A model generated the notes under the pieces. That model was not told the origin of the DNA. It did no database searches and saw only the letters and a list, made by a program, of their open reading frames with translations. The position numbers and the translations under genes were made by a program. A DNA stretch of 64,000 bases from Sarcina ventriculi (lineage in GTDB: Bacteria; Bacillota; Clostridia; Clostridiales; Clostridiaceae), in assembly GCF_900456775.1 (NCBI RefSeq), contig NZ_UAUL01000008.1, forward strand, positions 62,001-126,000, given 5' to 3'. Shown in pieces: positions 26,005 to 34,963 of the stretch; position 1 is the first letter of the stretch, and the number at the start of each line of letters is the position of its first letter.

Positions 26005-27102
26005 ATGAAGCTTGGAATAGTTGGATTGCCTAATGTTGGGAAAAGTACTTTATTTAATGCTATAACTAAAGCTGGAGCAGAGTCAGCAAACTATCCATTT
26101 TGTACGATAGAACCTAATGTTGGAGTTGTTAGTGTACCCGATAAGAGGCTAGATGTTTTAGAAAAAATATACCAAACAAAGAAAAAAGTTTATACAGCCA
26201 TAGAATTTTATGATATAGCAGGTCTTGTAAAAGGTGCTAGTAAGGGAGAAGGTTTAGGAAATAAATTCTTATCCCACATAAGAGAAGTTGAAGCAATAGT
26301 TCATGTTGTAAGATGCTTTAATGATGAAAATGTTGTTCACGTAGAAGGTTCAGTAGATCCAATTCGTGATATAGAAACAATAAACTTAGAGCTTATATTT
26401 GCAGATTTAGAAGTTTTAGAAAGAAGAATGGAAAAATCAATTAAACTTGCAAGATCTGGTGATAAAGTTGCTAAATTTGAATATGGTGTGATGGAAAGAA
26501 TAAAAGCACAATTAGAAGCTAATAAGCCAGTTAGAACTTTAGAGTTTACAGAAGATGAAGAAAAGTTTGTAAAGACATTGTTTTTAATAACATCAAAGAA
26601 GGTTTTATATGCTTGCAACATATCAGAAGATGATATGGTATCAGGTAATATAGAGAATGATTTTGTTAAAAAAGTTCAAGGGTATGCTAAAGAAGAAAAT
26701 TCAGGATGCATGGTAGTTTGTGCAAAACTTGAAGAAGAATTATCAGGTTTAGACGAAGAAGAAAAAAGAGAAATGCTAGAAGAGTATGGATTAGAAGAAT
26801 CAGGTCTTGATAAACTTATCCAAGCAAGTTACACTCTTTTAGGTCTTATGAGCTTCTTAACAGCAGGGGTACAAGAAGTTAGAGCTTGGACTATAAAACA
26901 AGGTACAAAAGCTCCTCAAGCTGCTGGTAAAATTCATACTGATATAGAAAGAGGTTTTATAAGGGCAGAAATCGTAAGCTATGATGATTTAGTTGAATGC
27001 GGATCAGAAGCTGCAGCTAAAGAAAAAGGCCTTTATAGATTAGAAGGTAAAGAATATGTAATGAAAGATGGAGACATTGTTAACTTTAGATTTAATGTAT
27101 AG
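26005..27102 (+). CDS. ychF: Redox-regulated ATPase YchF (Obg-like)
   Basis: The 365-residue protein has an Obg-type nucleotide domain with P-loop GLPNVGKST (7-15), the switch segment YPFCTIEPNVGVV, DIAGLVKGASKGEGLGN, and a noncanonical G4 site (CNISEDD) typical of YchF. That change gives it ATP rather than GTP specificity. A coiled-coil insert follows, and a TGS domain closes it (RAWTIKQGTKAPQAAG, then IERGFIRAE). It binds ribosomes and takes part in stress response. Length equals the family norm (about 365). GAGAGGATT precedes ATG 26005. It is transcribed alone with a strong terminator. Confidence 0.97.
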   Translation: MKLGIVGLPNVGKSTLFNAITKAGAESANYPFCTIEPNVGVVSVPDKRLDVLEKIYQTKKKVYTAIEFYDIAGLVKGASKGEGLGNKFLSHIREVEAIVHVVRCFNDENVVHVEGSVDPIRDIETINLELIFADLEVLERRMEKSIKLARSGDKVAKFEYGVMERIKAQLEANKPVRTLEFTEDEEKFVKTLFLITSKKVLYACNISEDDMVSGNIENDFVKKVQGYAKEENSGCMVVCAKLEEELSGLDEEEKREMLEEYGLEESGLDKLIQASYTLLGLMSFLTAGVQEVRAWTIKQGTKAPQAAGKIHTDIERGFIRAEIVSYDDLVECGSEAAAKEKGLYRLEGKEYVMKDGDIVNFRFNV

Positions 27103-27144
27103 AAAAACTTTTTATCCATTTTGAATTTATACAAATGAAAATTT

Positions 27145-27198
27145 ACCACAATGTATTGAATTTATAAAATAAAAAATTTCAATATGTTGTGGTTTTTT
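27145..27198 (+). terminator. Terminator of ychF
   Basis: ACCACAATGTATTGAA (27145-27160) pairs with TTCAATATGTTGTGGT (27178-27193) with internal mismatches or G-T pairs, followed by TTTTT. The remaining 260 bases up to rsmH are AT-rich with no gene seen; they should carry the promoter of the division and wall cluster. Confidence 0.9.
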
Positions 27199-27459
27199 AT
27201 TAGTTTAATGTATAAAGATTCTCTATGTTTAGACAAAATAAAATAGATTATATTAAAATATATAATAAAAAAATAATATTTAGTAATTAGAAGACTATAT
27301 ATGTTGTAATTTATTTAAATTTGGTTAAATATTTGGATTGAAAATTTTAGATTAATAAAGGTTTTAACTTATAAAAATAGAATTAAATTATATCTAATTT
27401 AATTAATATGAGTAATAAATAAAAATATGATAAAAAACTAATGATTTAAGGAGAAAAAT

Positions 27460-28392
27460 ATGGAGTTTAAACATATTTCAGTTTTATTAAATGAATGTAT
27501 AGAAGGTTTAAATATAAAGGAAGATGGAATATATGTAGATGGAACGCTAGGGGGAGCAGGTCATTCTAGTGAAATTGTAAAAAATCTTTGTGAAAGAGGA
27601 AGATTAATTGGTATAGATCAAGATAAAGATGCATTAAAGGCAGCAAAAGAAAAATTAAAAGATTATAATAATGTAACATTTGTTCATAGTAACTTTTATA
27701 ATATTGAAAATATATTGCATGATTTAAATATAGCAGGGGTTGATGGAATACTTATGGATCTTGGTGTGTCTTCTTATCAATTAGATAATGGTGAGAGAGG
27801 ATTTAGCTACATGCAAGATGCACCTTTAGATATGAGAATGAACAGAGAAAATTCATTATCAGCTTATGAAGTTATAAATAGTTATTCAGAAGAAGATTTG
27901 TTTAGAATAATAAAGGATTATGGTGAGGAAAAATTTGCCAAAAGGATTGCTAATTTTATAATTAATAAAAGAAAAGAAAAAAATATAGAATCCACTTTAG
28001 AATTAGTTGATGTAATAAAGGCGGCAATTCCTGCTAAGGCAAGACGTGAAGGACCACATCCGGCTAAGAGAACATTTCAAGCTATAAGAATAGAAGTTAA
28101 TAAAGAACTTGAAATAATAGAGAAAACTATAAGAGATGGTGTAGAAAGGTTAAATGTAGGGGGAAGGATGGCTATAATAACATTCCATTCTTTAGAAGAT
28201 AGAATTGTAAAGACAGTTTATAAAAATTTGGCTAACCCATGTACGTGCCCAAGTAGTTTTCCTGTATGTGTATGTAATAAAAAGCCGATAGTCAAGATTA
28301 TTACTAGAAAGCCAATAGAAGCATCAAAGGAAGAATTAGATTATAATCCAAGAAGTAGAAGTGCAAAACTTAGAATAATAGAAAAAATTTAA
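27460..28392 (+). CDS. rsmH: 16S rRNA (cytosine-1402-N4)-methyltransferase
   Basis: RsmH (MraW) methylates N4 of C1402 in 16S rRNA using S-adenosylmethionine. The 310-residue protein has the usual length and markers: [15 protein letters not shown] at the start, [14 protein letters not shown] (SAM loop), [26 protein letters not shown], a central helical insert and the C-terminal [11 protein letters not shown] and [10 protein letters not shown]. It opens the division/cell-wall cluster as in most Firmicutes. AAGGAG precedes ATG 27460; the next gene starts 30 bases after its stop, so they are probably cotranscribed. Confidence 0.97.
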   Translation: MEFKHISVLLNECIEGLNIKEDGIYVDGTLGGAGHSSEIVKNLCERGRLIGIDQDKDALKAAKEKLKDYNNVTFVHSNFYNIENILHDLNIAGVDGILMDLGVSSYQLDNGERGFSYMQDAPLDMRMNRENSLSAYEVINSYSEEDLFRIIKDYGEEKFAKRIANFIINKRKEKNIESTLELVDVIKAAIPAKARREGPHPAKRTFQAIRIEVNKELEIIEKTIRDGVERLNVGGRMAIITFHSLEDRIVKTVYKNLANPCTCPSSFPVCVCNKKPIVKIITRKPIEASKEELDYNPRSRSAKLRIIEKI

Positions 28393-28421
28393 TTAAATGT
28401 ATTGGTCAAGGGGGGACTTAT

Positions 28422-28838
28422 ATGATTTTTAAAGATTATGATTACGTAGATGAAAATTGTTTTTTAGATAATGGAAGCAATGCTGTTAAAATACAGGAAA
28501 AAAGCTATATAGATAAGAAGCAGGGTGGAAAAAGAACTAATAAAAATAAAAAAAAGAAGGGGTTAATATATTTTTTAATAAAGAATAATATGTTAATAAT
28601 AATATCTTTAATATTTGTTTTAGGTTTCACTATAATATCTAGGGATGGGAAAGTTTATCAAATGCAAAATCAACTTTCAAAAATAAATAGAGATATATCT
28701 AGTACAATTAGTGATAATGAGGCTTTAGAAGTGAAAATATTAAAGTCAATTTCTTTAGACGACATTGCAAGTATAGCTAAAAATAGATTAAGCATGATAT
28801 TTCCAACTAAAGATGATATTTTAAATTTAGAAGGATAA
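28422..28838 (+). CDS. FtsL-like septum protein
   Basis: The 138-residue protein has a cytosolic basic N-terminal part (1-55, lysine-rich 34-48), one membrane segment (about 57-73) and an extracytoplasmic coiled coil (about 80-110). It ends in the SLDDIASIAKNRLSMIFP segment typical of FtsL/DivIC proteins. These small bitopic proteins bridge FtsQ/DivIB and the septal transpeptidase at the division site. FtsL is poorly conserved; the call rests on topology and its place between rsmH and the transpeptidases. GGGGGG precedes ATG 28422. A hairpin terminator follows before the next gene. Confidence 0.82.
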   Translation: MIFKDYDYVDENCFLDNGSNAVKIQEKSYIDKKQGGKRTNKNKKKKGLIYFLIKNNMLIIISLIFVLGFTIISRDGKVYQMQNQLSKINRDISSTISDNEALEVKILKSISLDDIASIAKNRLSMIFPTKDDILNLEG

Positions 28839-28864
28839 AAGTTAAATAGTGTTTTATTTTAAAG

Positions 28865-28895
28865 CTTAACATATTGTTATGCAACTTAACATATT
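28865..28895. repeat. Pair of 11-bp direct repeats, 20-bp period
   Basis: CTTAACATATT occurs at 28865-28875 and again at 28885-28895. Starts are 20 bases apart, two helical turns, placing both on the same face of the DNA. It lies between the ftsL-like gene and the hairpin preceding the transpeptidase genes and could be a regulator site. Confidence 0.4.
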
Positions 28896-28930
28896 AATTA
28901 GGGATGGTTTATTAAATCCCTAATTTTTTT
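28896..28930 (+). terminator. Strong terminator-like hairpin inside the division cluster
   Basis: AATTAGGGAT (28896-28905) pairs perfectly with ATCCCTAATT (28916-28925), followed by further T. It lies 22 bases before the transpeptidase start and would separate rsmH-ftsL from the downstream genes or attenuate read-through. Confidence 0.85.
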
Positions 28931-28951
28931 ATTTTATGGAGGTTGCAATTT

Positions 28952-31153
28952 ATGAGAGGAAATTATACTGACAGTGCGAAGATGAAAAAGAGAATGTATA
29001 TAGTTTTATGTTTTGTATCCGTTGTTCTTTTAGTTTTAACAATAAGACTTTCTTACATAATGATATTTAAAAGTGATGAATACTCAGAACTTGCTGTAGA
29101 ACAATGGACGAGTGAAGTTAAGATATCAGCTAAAAGAGGAAAAATTTTAGATAGAAATGGAGAAGAACTTGCTATAAGTGCTAATGTATATAGAGTGGAT
29201 TTTGATTTAAATGCCATAAGAGATTATAACAAAGAAAATGGAACAACTAATGAACAATTAGCAGAGAAGATAGCAAATGCTTTAAATGTTGAGTATGATA
29301 CTGTTTTAAAAAAATTAGAATATAGACTTCCGTCAGGAAAAGCGGCAGGTGCTGCAATAATGTCTAGGAGAATTGAAAAAGAGTATGCAGATAATGTTAA
29401 GGCATTAGATATAACAGGGGTTATAGTTTCACCAGATACTAAAAGATATTATCCTAAAGGTGCTTTTTTATCCCATGCTTTAGGAACAACAAATTCAGAT
29501 GGGGTAGGGTTAAATGGAATAGAACTTCAATATGATTCAATTTTATCTGGAACGCCAGGAGTTAGAATAACTGAAATTGAAGATAGTAATTTAGAAACAA
29601 CGAGTATAATATCTAAATTTACGGCACCAGTGGATGGAAAGGATGTGGTTTTAACTATTGATAGTACCATTCAGTATTTTGCAGAAAAGATAGCTGAAAT
29701 AGCCTTAAAAGAGCATAATGCAGATGCGGTAACAATATTAGTTATGAATCCTAATAATGGAGAGGTGTTAGCTATGGCTAATATGCCAGATTTTGATCCT
29801 AATAAGCCTTATGAGGGAGCAGAAAGTTTTACTGGAGAAACGGTAGCTGAAAAGGTGCAAAAAATGTGGAGAAATAGAAGTGTTTCAGATTCTTTTGAGC
29901 CAGGTTCAATATTTAAGATAGTTACAGCTTCAGCAGCTCTTGAGGAAGGTCTTGCAGGTGAAGATGAAACATATGAATGCAGTGGAGGAACTCATATTTT
30001 AGGGAAATACGTTAGATGTTGGAAACATGGAGGACATGGAACACAAAGTTTTGATGAAATCCTTCAAAATTCATGTAATGTTGCTTTTATGCAACTTGGA
30101 GAAAAACTTGGAGCAGAAACTTTGAATAAATATATAAAGTTATTTGGTCTTGGATCTAAATCAGGTGTTGACCTTCCAGGAGAGACACCAGGTATAGTTA
30201 AAAAAACTGAAAAGATAACAGAACTTGATTTAGCAACGATAGCATTTGGACAAACAAACACAGTAAATTGCATTCAGTTTTTAAGTGCAGTTAATACAGT
30301 TGCAAATGGAGGAAATTTAATCCAACCTCATTTAGTTAAAGAAATAAGTCATATAGATTCAACTGGAAATACTGTTACAGATGAGACTTTTGAACCTAAT
30401 ATAACTAGTGGTTTTTTAAGTGAGGAAACTATAAATAGAATGAGAAGTGCTTTGGAGAAAACAGTTCATTACGGTTCACCAAAAGCAACCTATATGGAGG
30501 GGTATGGAATAGCTGGAAAAACAGGAACAGCCCAAAAGGTAAATTCTGAAACTGGAGGATATGGAGCAGGGTATATAGCATCATTTGTTGGTTTTGCACC
30601 ATATAATGATCCACAAATTTCTGTATTGATATCAGTTGACAATCCAAAAAATGGAGAATATTATGGAGGAAGAGTTGCAGCACCACTTGCAAATATGTTA
30701 TTTACAGAATTATTTAATTATATTGATTTAACAAAGTTTAACTTAGATGAATCTTTAAAAATTGAAAAAGCAGTAGTTCCTGAGGTTAGAGGTCTTGATT
30801 ATAGTGAAGCTAGGAAGATGTTAATGGACAATGGATTTGAAGTTGAATTGGGTGAAAATGATGGAGAAGATGCAGGAAGTGTGGTCACAGATATGTTGCC
30901 AAAGCCAGGATATTCAATAAGCTCAGGATCTAAGATAACACTTTACACAGGTAGTGGTACAACATATAATAAAGATATTATAGTTCCAGATTTTACAGGG
31001 TATTCTAAAGAAGAGGCTCAAGAAATATTGCAATCTCTTGGAATAAAAGGGGAATTTCAAGGAGAGGGAACTGTTATAGTGGGGCAAAACGTAGAGTTTG
31101 GAGAAATAGTAAAGGATGGAGATACAATAAACTTTACTTTGGGGAAATTATAA
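28952..31153 (+). CDS. Penicillin-binding transpeptidase with PASTA domains (FtsI/SpoVD family, first copy)
   Basis: The protein of 733 residues is a class B high-molecular-weight PBP. It has one membrane anchor (about 15-36), a dimerisation/pedestal domain (60-240) and a transpeptidase domain with SIFK (S319 nucleophile), SCN and KTGTAQK. Two C-terminal PASTA repeats begin near VVPEVRGLDYSEA and IIVPDFTGYSKEEA. It cross-links septal peptidoglycan outside the membrane. TTG 28943 would add three residues; ATG 28952 is preferred because it lies nine bases after GGAGG (28938-28942). It is followed closely by a second PBP of the same build; which one is the vegetative FtsI and which the spore SpoVD cannot be fixed by sequence alone. 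Confidence 0.93.
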   Translation: MRGNYTDSAKMKKRMYIVLCFVSVVLLVLTIRLSYIMIFKSDEYSELAVEQWTSEVKISAKRGKILDRNGEELAISANVYRVDFDLNAIRDYNKENGTTNEQLAEKIANALNVEYDTVLKKLEYRLPSGKAAGAAIMSRRIEKEYADNVKALDITGVIVSPDTKRYYPKGAFLSHALGTTNSDGVGLNGIELQYDSILSGTPGVRITEIEDSNLETTSIISKFTAPVDGKDVVLTIDSTIQYFAEKIAEIALKEHNADAVTILVMNPNNGEVLAMANMPDFDPNKPYEGAESFTGETVAEKVQKMWRNRSVSDSFEPGSIFKIVTASAALEEGLAGEDETYECSGGTHILGKYVRCWKHGGHGTQSFDEILQNSCNVAFMQLGEKLGAETLNKYIKLFGLGSKSGVDLPGETPGIVKKTEKITELDLATIAFGQTNTVNCIQFLSAVNTVANGGNLIQPHLVKEISHIDSTGNTVTDETFEPNITSGFLSEETINRMRSALEKTVHYGSPKATYMEGYGIAGKTGTAQKVNSETGGYGAGYIASFVGFAPYNDPQISVLISVDNPKNGEYYGGRVAAPLANMLFTELFNYIDLTKFNLDESLKIEKAVVPEVRGLDYSEARKMLMDNGFEVELGENDGEDAGSVVTDMLPKPGYSISSGSKITLYTGSGTTYNKDIIVPDFTGYSKEEAQEILQSLGIKGEFQGEGTVIVGQNVEFGEIVKDGDTINFTLGKL

Positions 31154-31188
31154 TAAACATTTAGTGATAAATAAGGGGTTAAGGTTAG

Positions 31189-33405
31189 GTGAAGCTAGTG
31201 AGTAACATGAATAAAAAGAAGACAAATAAACATCCAAAAAAGCACAAAAATATAAAAAAAAGGCGCATAGCCATTGTATTAGCTAGTTGTGTATTAACAT
31301 CAAGTGCTCTTATTGTGAGGCTTGGGTATATTATGACTAGTAAGCAAAAGGTGTATGCAAGTATGGCTAATGAACAGTGGACAAGTGAGGTGAAAATTAA
31401 TGCTAAGAGGGGTAGAATACTAGACTCTGAGGGTAATGAATTAGCCGTAAGTGCAAATGTGTATAGGGTGGATTTGGATTTAAATACATTAAGAAGTTAC
31501 ATGAAAAAAAATAAATTAAGCAATGATGATATATCTAAAGCTTTAAGTGAAGCTTTAGATATGGAATATAATAGTATACTAGATAAGTTAGATTTAAAAT
31601 TATCAAGTGGAGTTCCAGCAAATTCGGCAACATTAGCTAGGCAAATAGAAAAAGATAAGGCAGATAAGGTAAAACAGTTGAATTTTTCGGGCGTTGTTAT
31701 ATCAGAAGATATAAAAAGATATTATCCTAATAATAATTTTTTATCTAAAGTTTTAGGTGTTGTCAATTCAGATGGGGTTGGTATAACTGGAATCGAGGCT
31801 TATTATAATACACATTTATCGGGAACTCCTGGAATACTTATAAGTCAAGTTGATAAAATAAATAATGATATACCATATGATACTTCAAAACTTACAGATG
31901 CTGTAGATGGAAAGGATATAAATCTTACTATAAACAGTAAAATACAATATATTTGTGAAGAGATTGCACAAGAAGCAGCAAATGAGCAAAAAGCAGATGG
32001 AGTAACAATAATAATTACAAATCCAAAGACTGGGGAAATAATAGCAATGGCTAATAAGCCAGATTTTGATGCTAATCACCCATATAGTGTTCAGGAAAAT
32101 TTTTTAGGAGAAACAGTAGCAGAAAAAATTCAAAGTATGTGGAAGAATAACGCAGTTTCTTTTTCGTTTGAGCCAGGATCTATATTTAAAATGTTATTAG
32201 GTGCAATTGCTATTGAAGAGGGGATTGTGGGAGATAATGAAACATATACTTGTAATGGAGGACTAAATATAGATGGAACTTACGTGAAATGTTGGAAAGA
32301 AGGGGGACATGGGATTCAAACTTATGCACAAACTCTTCAAAATTCATGTAATGTAGCCACTATGCAAATAGCTAGTAAACTTGGGAAAGAAACTTTAAAT
32401 GAATATTTAGAAAAATTTGGACTTGGGCATTCTTCAGGTGTTGATTTACCAGAAGAAGTAACAGGAGTTATAAAAAGTAATGAAGATATTACAAACCTTG
32501 ATTTAGCAACAATCTCTTTTGGTCAAACCAATACAGTAAATCCGATTCAATTTATGGCTGCTTTAAATTCAGTTATAAATGGTGGAAGATTAATTCAGCC
32601 ACATCTTATGAAAAATATAAGTCACTTAGATAAAATAAGTGGAGCTTGTGTTATTGATGAAAAGTTTGAACCTAATATTAAAGAAAATGTAATAAGCAAT
32701 GAAACATCTGAAAAATTAAGAGAAATTTTAAGAACTGTGGTTACTGAAGGAACTTGTAAAAATGTTGAAGTTTCAGGTCTTGAAATTGCGGGTAAGACAG
32801 GAACAGCTGAAAAAATAAATTCAAGTACTGGAACTTATGGAGCAGGATATGTATCATCATTTGTTGGATTTGCACCATATAATGATCCAGTAATATCAGT
32901 AATGGTTATGATTGATAATCCTAAATCTGGAGAACATTTTGGAGGAGTAATAGCAACGCCAGTTGCACAAAAAGTTTTTAACTCCATATCAGATTATATC
33001 GAAAATATTGAATTAAATAGTAAAAATGGTACTAATGATGTTATAATTCCTAATATTATAGGTAAAGATGTTGAAAATGCTGAGAAAATTTTAGAAGATT
33101 TAAATATTCAATTTACAGCGGAAGGAGATGGTGGTAAGATTGGTAATGTAAGTCCTATACCTGGGGCTTTAGTTAGTTTAGGTTCTAAAATAACTATAGA
33201 GACAAGTGATACTTCATATTATAATAACTCTGTAATTATGCCTGACTTTACAGGATATAGAAAAGATGAGGCAGAAGATATTTTAACATCTTTAGGGTTA
33301 AAATGTTATTTTAAAGGTAATACAGATGGAGTGGTTGCAGGGCAAAATATAGAGGCTGGAAGTCTTATAAAGACTAGTTCATATATAAAATTAACATTAC
33401 AATAA
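31189..33405 (+). CDS. Penicillin-binding transpeptidase with PASTA domains (FtsI/SpoVD family, second copy)
   Basis: The 738-residue protein repeats the preceding gene's plan: lysine-rich cytosolic start, one membrane segment (about 29-50), pedestal with VKINAKRGRILDSEGNE, transpeptidase domain (S331 in SIFK, SCN, KTGTAEK) and two PASTA repeats (IIPNIIGKDVENA, VIMPDFTGYRKDEA). The two are tandem paralogs; the second has a shorter first PASTA-proximal linker and more divergent sequence, so the duplication is old. One is expected to act at the division septum and one in spore cortex. The start is uncertain: GTG 31189, GTG 31198 or ATG 31207 are all possible; GTG 31189 follows AAGGGGTTAAGG closely. 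Confidence 0.93.
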   Translation: MKLVSNMNKKKTNKHPKKHKNIKKRRIAIVLASCVLTSSALIVRLGYIMTSKQKVYASMANEQWTSEVKINAKRGRILDSEGNELAVSANVYRVDLDLNTLRSYMKKNKLSNDDISKALSEALDMEYNSILDKLDLKLSSGVPANSATLARQIEKDKADKVKQLNFSGVVISEDIKRYYPNNNFLSKVLGVVNSDGVGITGIEAYYNTHLSGTPGILISQVDKINNDIPYDTSKLTDAVDGKDINLTINSKIQYICEEIAQEAANEQKADGVTIIITNPKTGEIIAMANKPDFDANHPYSVQENFLGETVAEKIQSMWKNNAVSFSFEPGSIFKMLLGAIAIEEGIVGDNETYTCNGGLNIDGTYVKCWKEGGHGIQTYAQTLQNSCNVATMQIASKLGKETLNEYLEKFGLGHSSGVDLPEEVTGVIKSNEDITNLDLATISFGQTNTVNPIQFMAALNSVINGGRLIQPHLMKNISHLDKISGACVIDEKFEPNIKENVISNETSEKLREILRTVVTEGTCKNVEVSGLEIAGKTGTAEKINSSTGTYGAGYVSSFVGFAPYNDPVISVMVMIDNPKSGEHFGGVIATPVAQKVFNSISDYIENIELNSKNGTNDVIIPNIIGKDVENAEKILEDLNIQFTAEGDGGKIGNVSPIPGALVSLGSKITIETSDTSYYNNSVIMPDFTGYRKDEAEDILTSLGLKCYFKGNTDGVVAGQNIEAGSLIKTSSYIKLTLQ

Positions 33406-33409
33406 AAAA

Positions 33410-33437
33410 TAGCATGTGCTTTTTAGGTCACATGCTA
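33410..33437 (+). terminator. Hairpin between spoVD-like gene and murE
   Basis: TAGCATGTG (33410-33418) pairs perfectly with CACATGCTA (33429-33437). It is followed by GTATTTTG, a weak T run, so it is an attenuator or mRNA-end structure more than a full terminator. Confidence 0.5.
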
Positions 33438-33487
33438 GTATTTTGAATAGATATTTTGCTTTACTAAAACTTTAAGGAGTGGATTAA

Positions 33488-34951
33488 ATGATTTTAAAAG
33501 ATGTACTAAAAGGATTAGATTATATTGTATTAAATGGAGATATAAATAGAAAAATTAATAAAATATGTTATGATAATAGAAAAATAGAGCAAGAAGATGT
33601 TTTTGTATGTATTAAAGGATTTAAAGTAGATGGACATTCTTTCGTAGAAGATGCTATAAAAAAAGGTGCTAAAGCTATTATAGTTCAAGAAGATGTAAGT
33701 ACAACTTCTGATGTTTCTGTAATAAAGGTGAAGAATACTAGACAAGCTTTAGCAGTAATTGCTTCAAATTTTTATGATAATCCAAAAGATAAGCTAAATA
33801 TAATTGGAATAACAGGGACTAATGGAAAAACAACATCAGCCTTTATAATAAAATCTATATTAGAAAAGGCAGGATATAAGACAGGTCTTATAGGAACTAT
33901 TGCAAATTATATAGGAAATGAAAAAATAGATTCTGTAAGGACAACACCAGAATCCTTAGAACTTCATGAATTATTTAATGAAATGGTACAAAAAGGTGTA
34001 AAATATTGTGTTATGGAGGTATCTTCTCATTCTTTAGCACTTGATAGGGTTTATGGGGTCAAGTTTATATGTGGAATATTTACAAACCTTACACGTGATC
34101 ATTTAGATTTCCACAAAACATTTGAAAATTATTATATGGCAAAAGCAAAACTTTTTGAAAGATCTAATTATTCAATAATCAATATAGATGATTCATATGG
34201 TAGAAATCTTATAGAAGATATAAAAAAGAAAAATATAAATACTTTGATAAAAACAATATCAATAGAAAGTGAAGCAGATTTTAAAGCTTGTAAAATAAAT
34301 GGAGATTCTTTAGGTTCTAGGTTTAAAATGGAAGCTGAAGGGAATATTTATAATATAGAAATAAATATTCCAGGACTTTATAATGTGCACAATGTTTTAG
34401 GATGTATTGCATGTGCAAGAAATTTAAATATATCTATGGAAACTATAAAAGAAGCTGTTTTAGATATAGTAGTTCCAGGTAGATGTGAAATGGTAGCAAA
34501 AAATAAAAACCTTCCATATACAATAATTGTAGATTATGCACATACTCCAGATGGATTAGAAAATATACTAAATACTATAAGAGGATTTGTTAAAGGAAAA
34601 ATAATTACAGTCTTTGGTTGTGGAGGAGATAGAGATAAAGTTAAAAGACCACAAATGGGTGAAATTGCTTGTAAACTATCAGATATAGCAATTATAACTT
34701 CTGATAATCCAAGGAGTGAAGAACCTATGGCAATTATAGAAGATATTAAAAATGGTTTAGCTTATAATAATTATATTGTAGAAGAAAATAGAGCAAAAGC
34801 TATAGAAAAAGCAATAGATATGGCTAAACAAAATGATGTGATATTAATTGCTGGAAAAGGTCACGAGACATATCAAATACTAAAGGATAAAACAATACAC
34901 TTTGATGAGAGAGAAGTTATTGTTGATATATTAAATAAAAAAGAAAAATAG
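33488..34951 (+). CDS. murE: UDP-MurNAc-tripeptide synthetase, meso-DAP type
   Basis: MurE adds the third residue of the peptidoglycan stem. The 487-residue protein has the three-domain Mur ligase plan: N-terminal substrate domain, central ATPase with GITGTNGKTT (107-116), the carbamylated-lysine region, and the C-terminal domain. The specificity motif is DNPR at 406-409, which in characterised MurE enzymes goes with meso-diaminopimelate rather than lysine. The dapF gene in the same window supports a DAP-type wall. AAGGAG precedes ATG 33488. murF follows 12 bases later, in the same operon. Confidence 0.97.
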   Translation: MILKDVLKGLDYIVLNGDINRKINKICYDNRKIEQEDVFVCIKGFKVDGHSFVEDAIKKGAKAIIVQEDVSTTSDVSVIKVKNTRQALAVIASNFYDNPKDKLNIIGITGTNGKTTSAFIIKSILEKAGYKTGLIGTIANYIGNEKIDSVRTTPESLELHELFNEMVQKGVKYCVMEVSSHSLALDRVYGVKFICGIFTNLTRDHLDFHKTFENYYMAKAKLFERSNYSIINIDDSYGRNLIEDIKKKNINTLIKTISIESEADFKACKINGDSLGSRFKMEAEGNIYNIEINIPGLYNVHNVLGCIACARNLNISMETIKEAVLDIVVPGRCEMVAKNKNLPYTIIVDYAHTPDGLENILNTIRGFVKGKIITVFGCGGDRDKVKRPQMGEIACKLSDIAIITSDNPRSEEPMAIIEDIKNGLAYNNYIVEENRAKAIEKAIDMAKQNDVILIAGKGHETYQILKDKTIHFDEREVIVDILNKKEK

Positions 34952-34963
34952 AGGTGTTTACAA

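Noticed and set aside
27199-27459. Possible gene or RNA in the AT-rich gap before rsmH
   Set aside because: No frame with a ribosome-binding site and no stable hairpin beyond the ychF terminator was seen.
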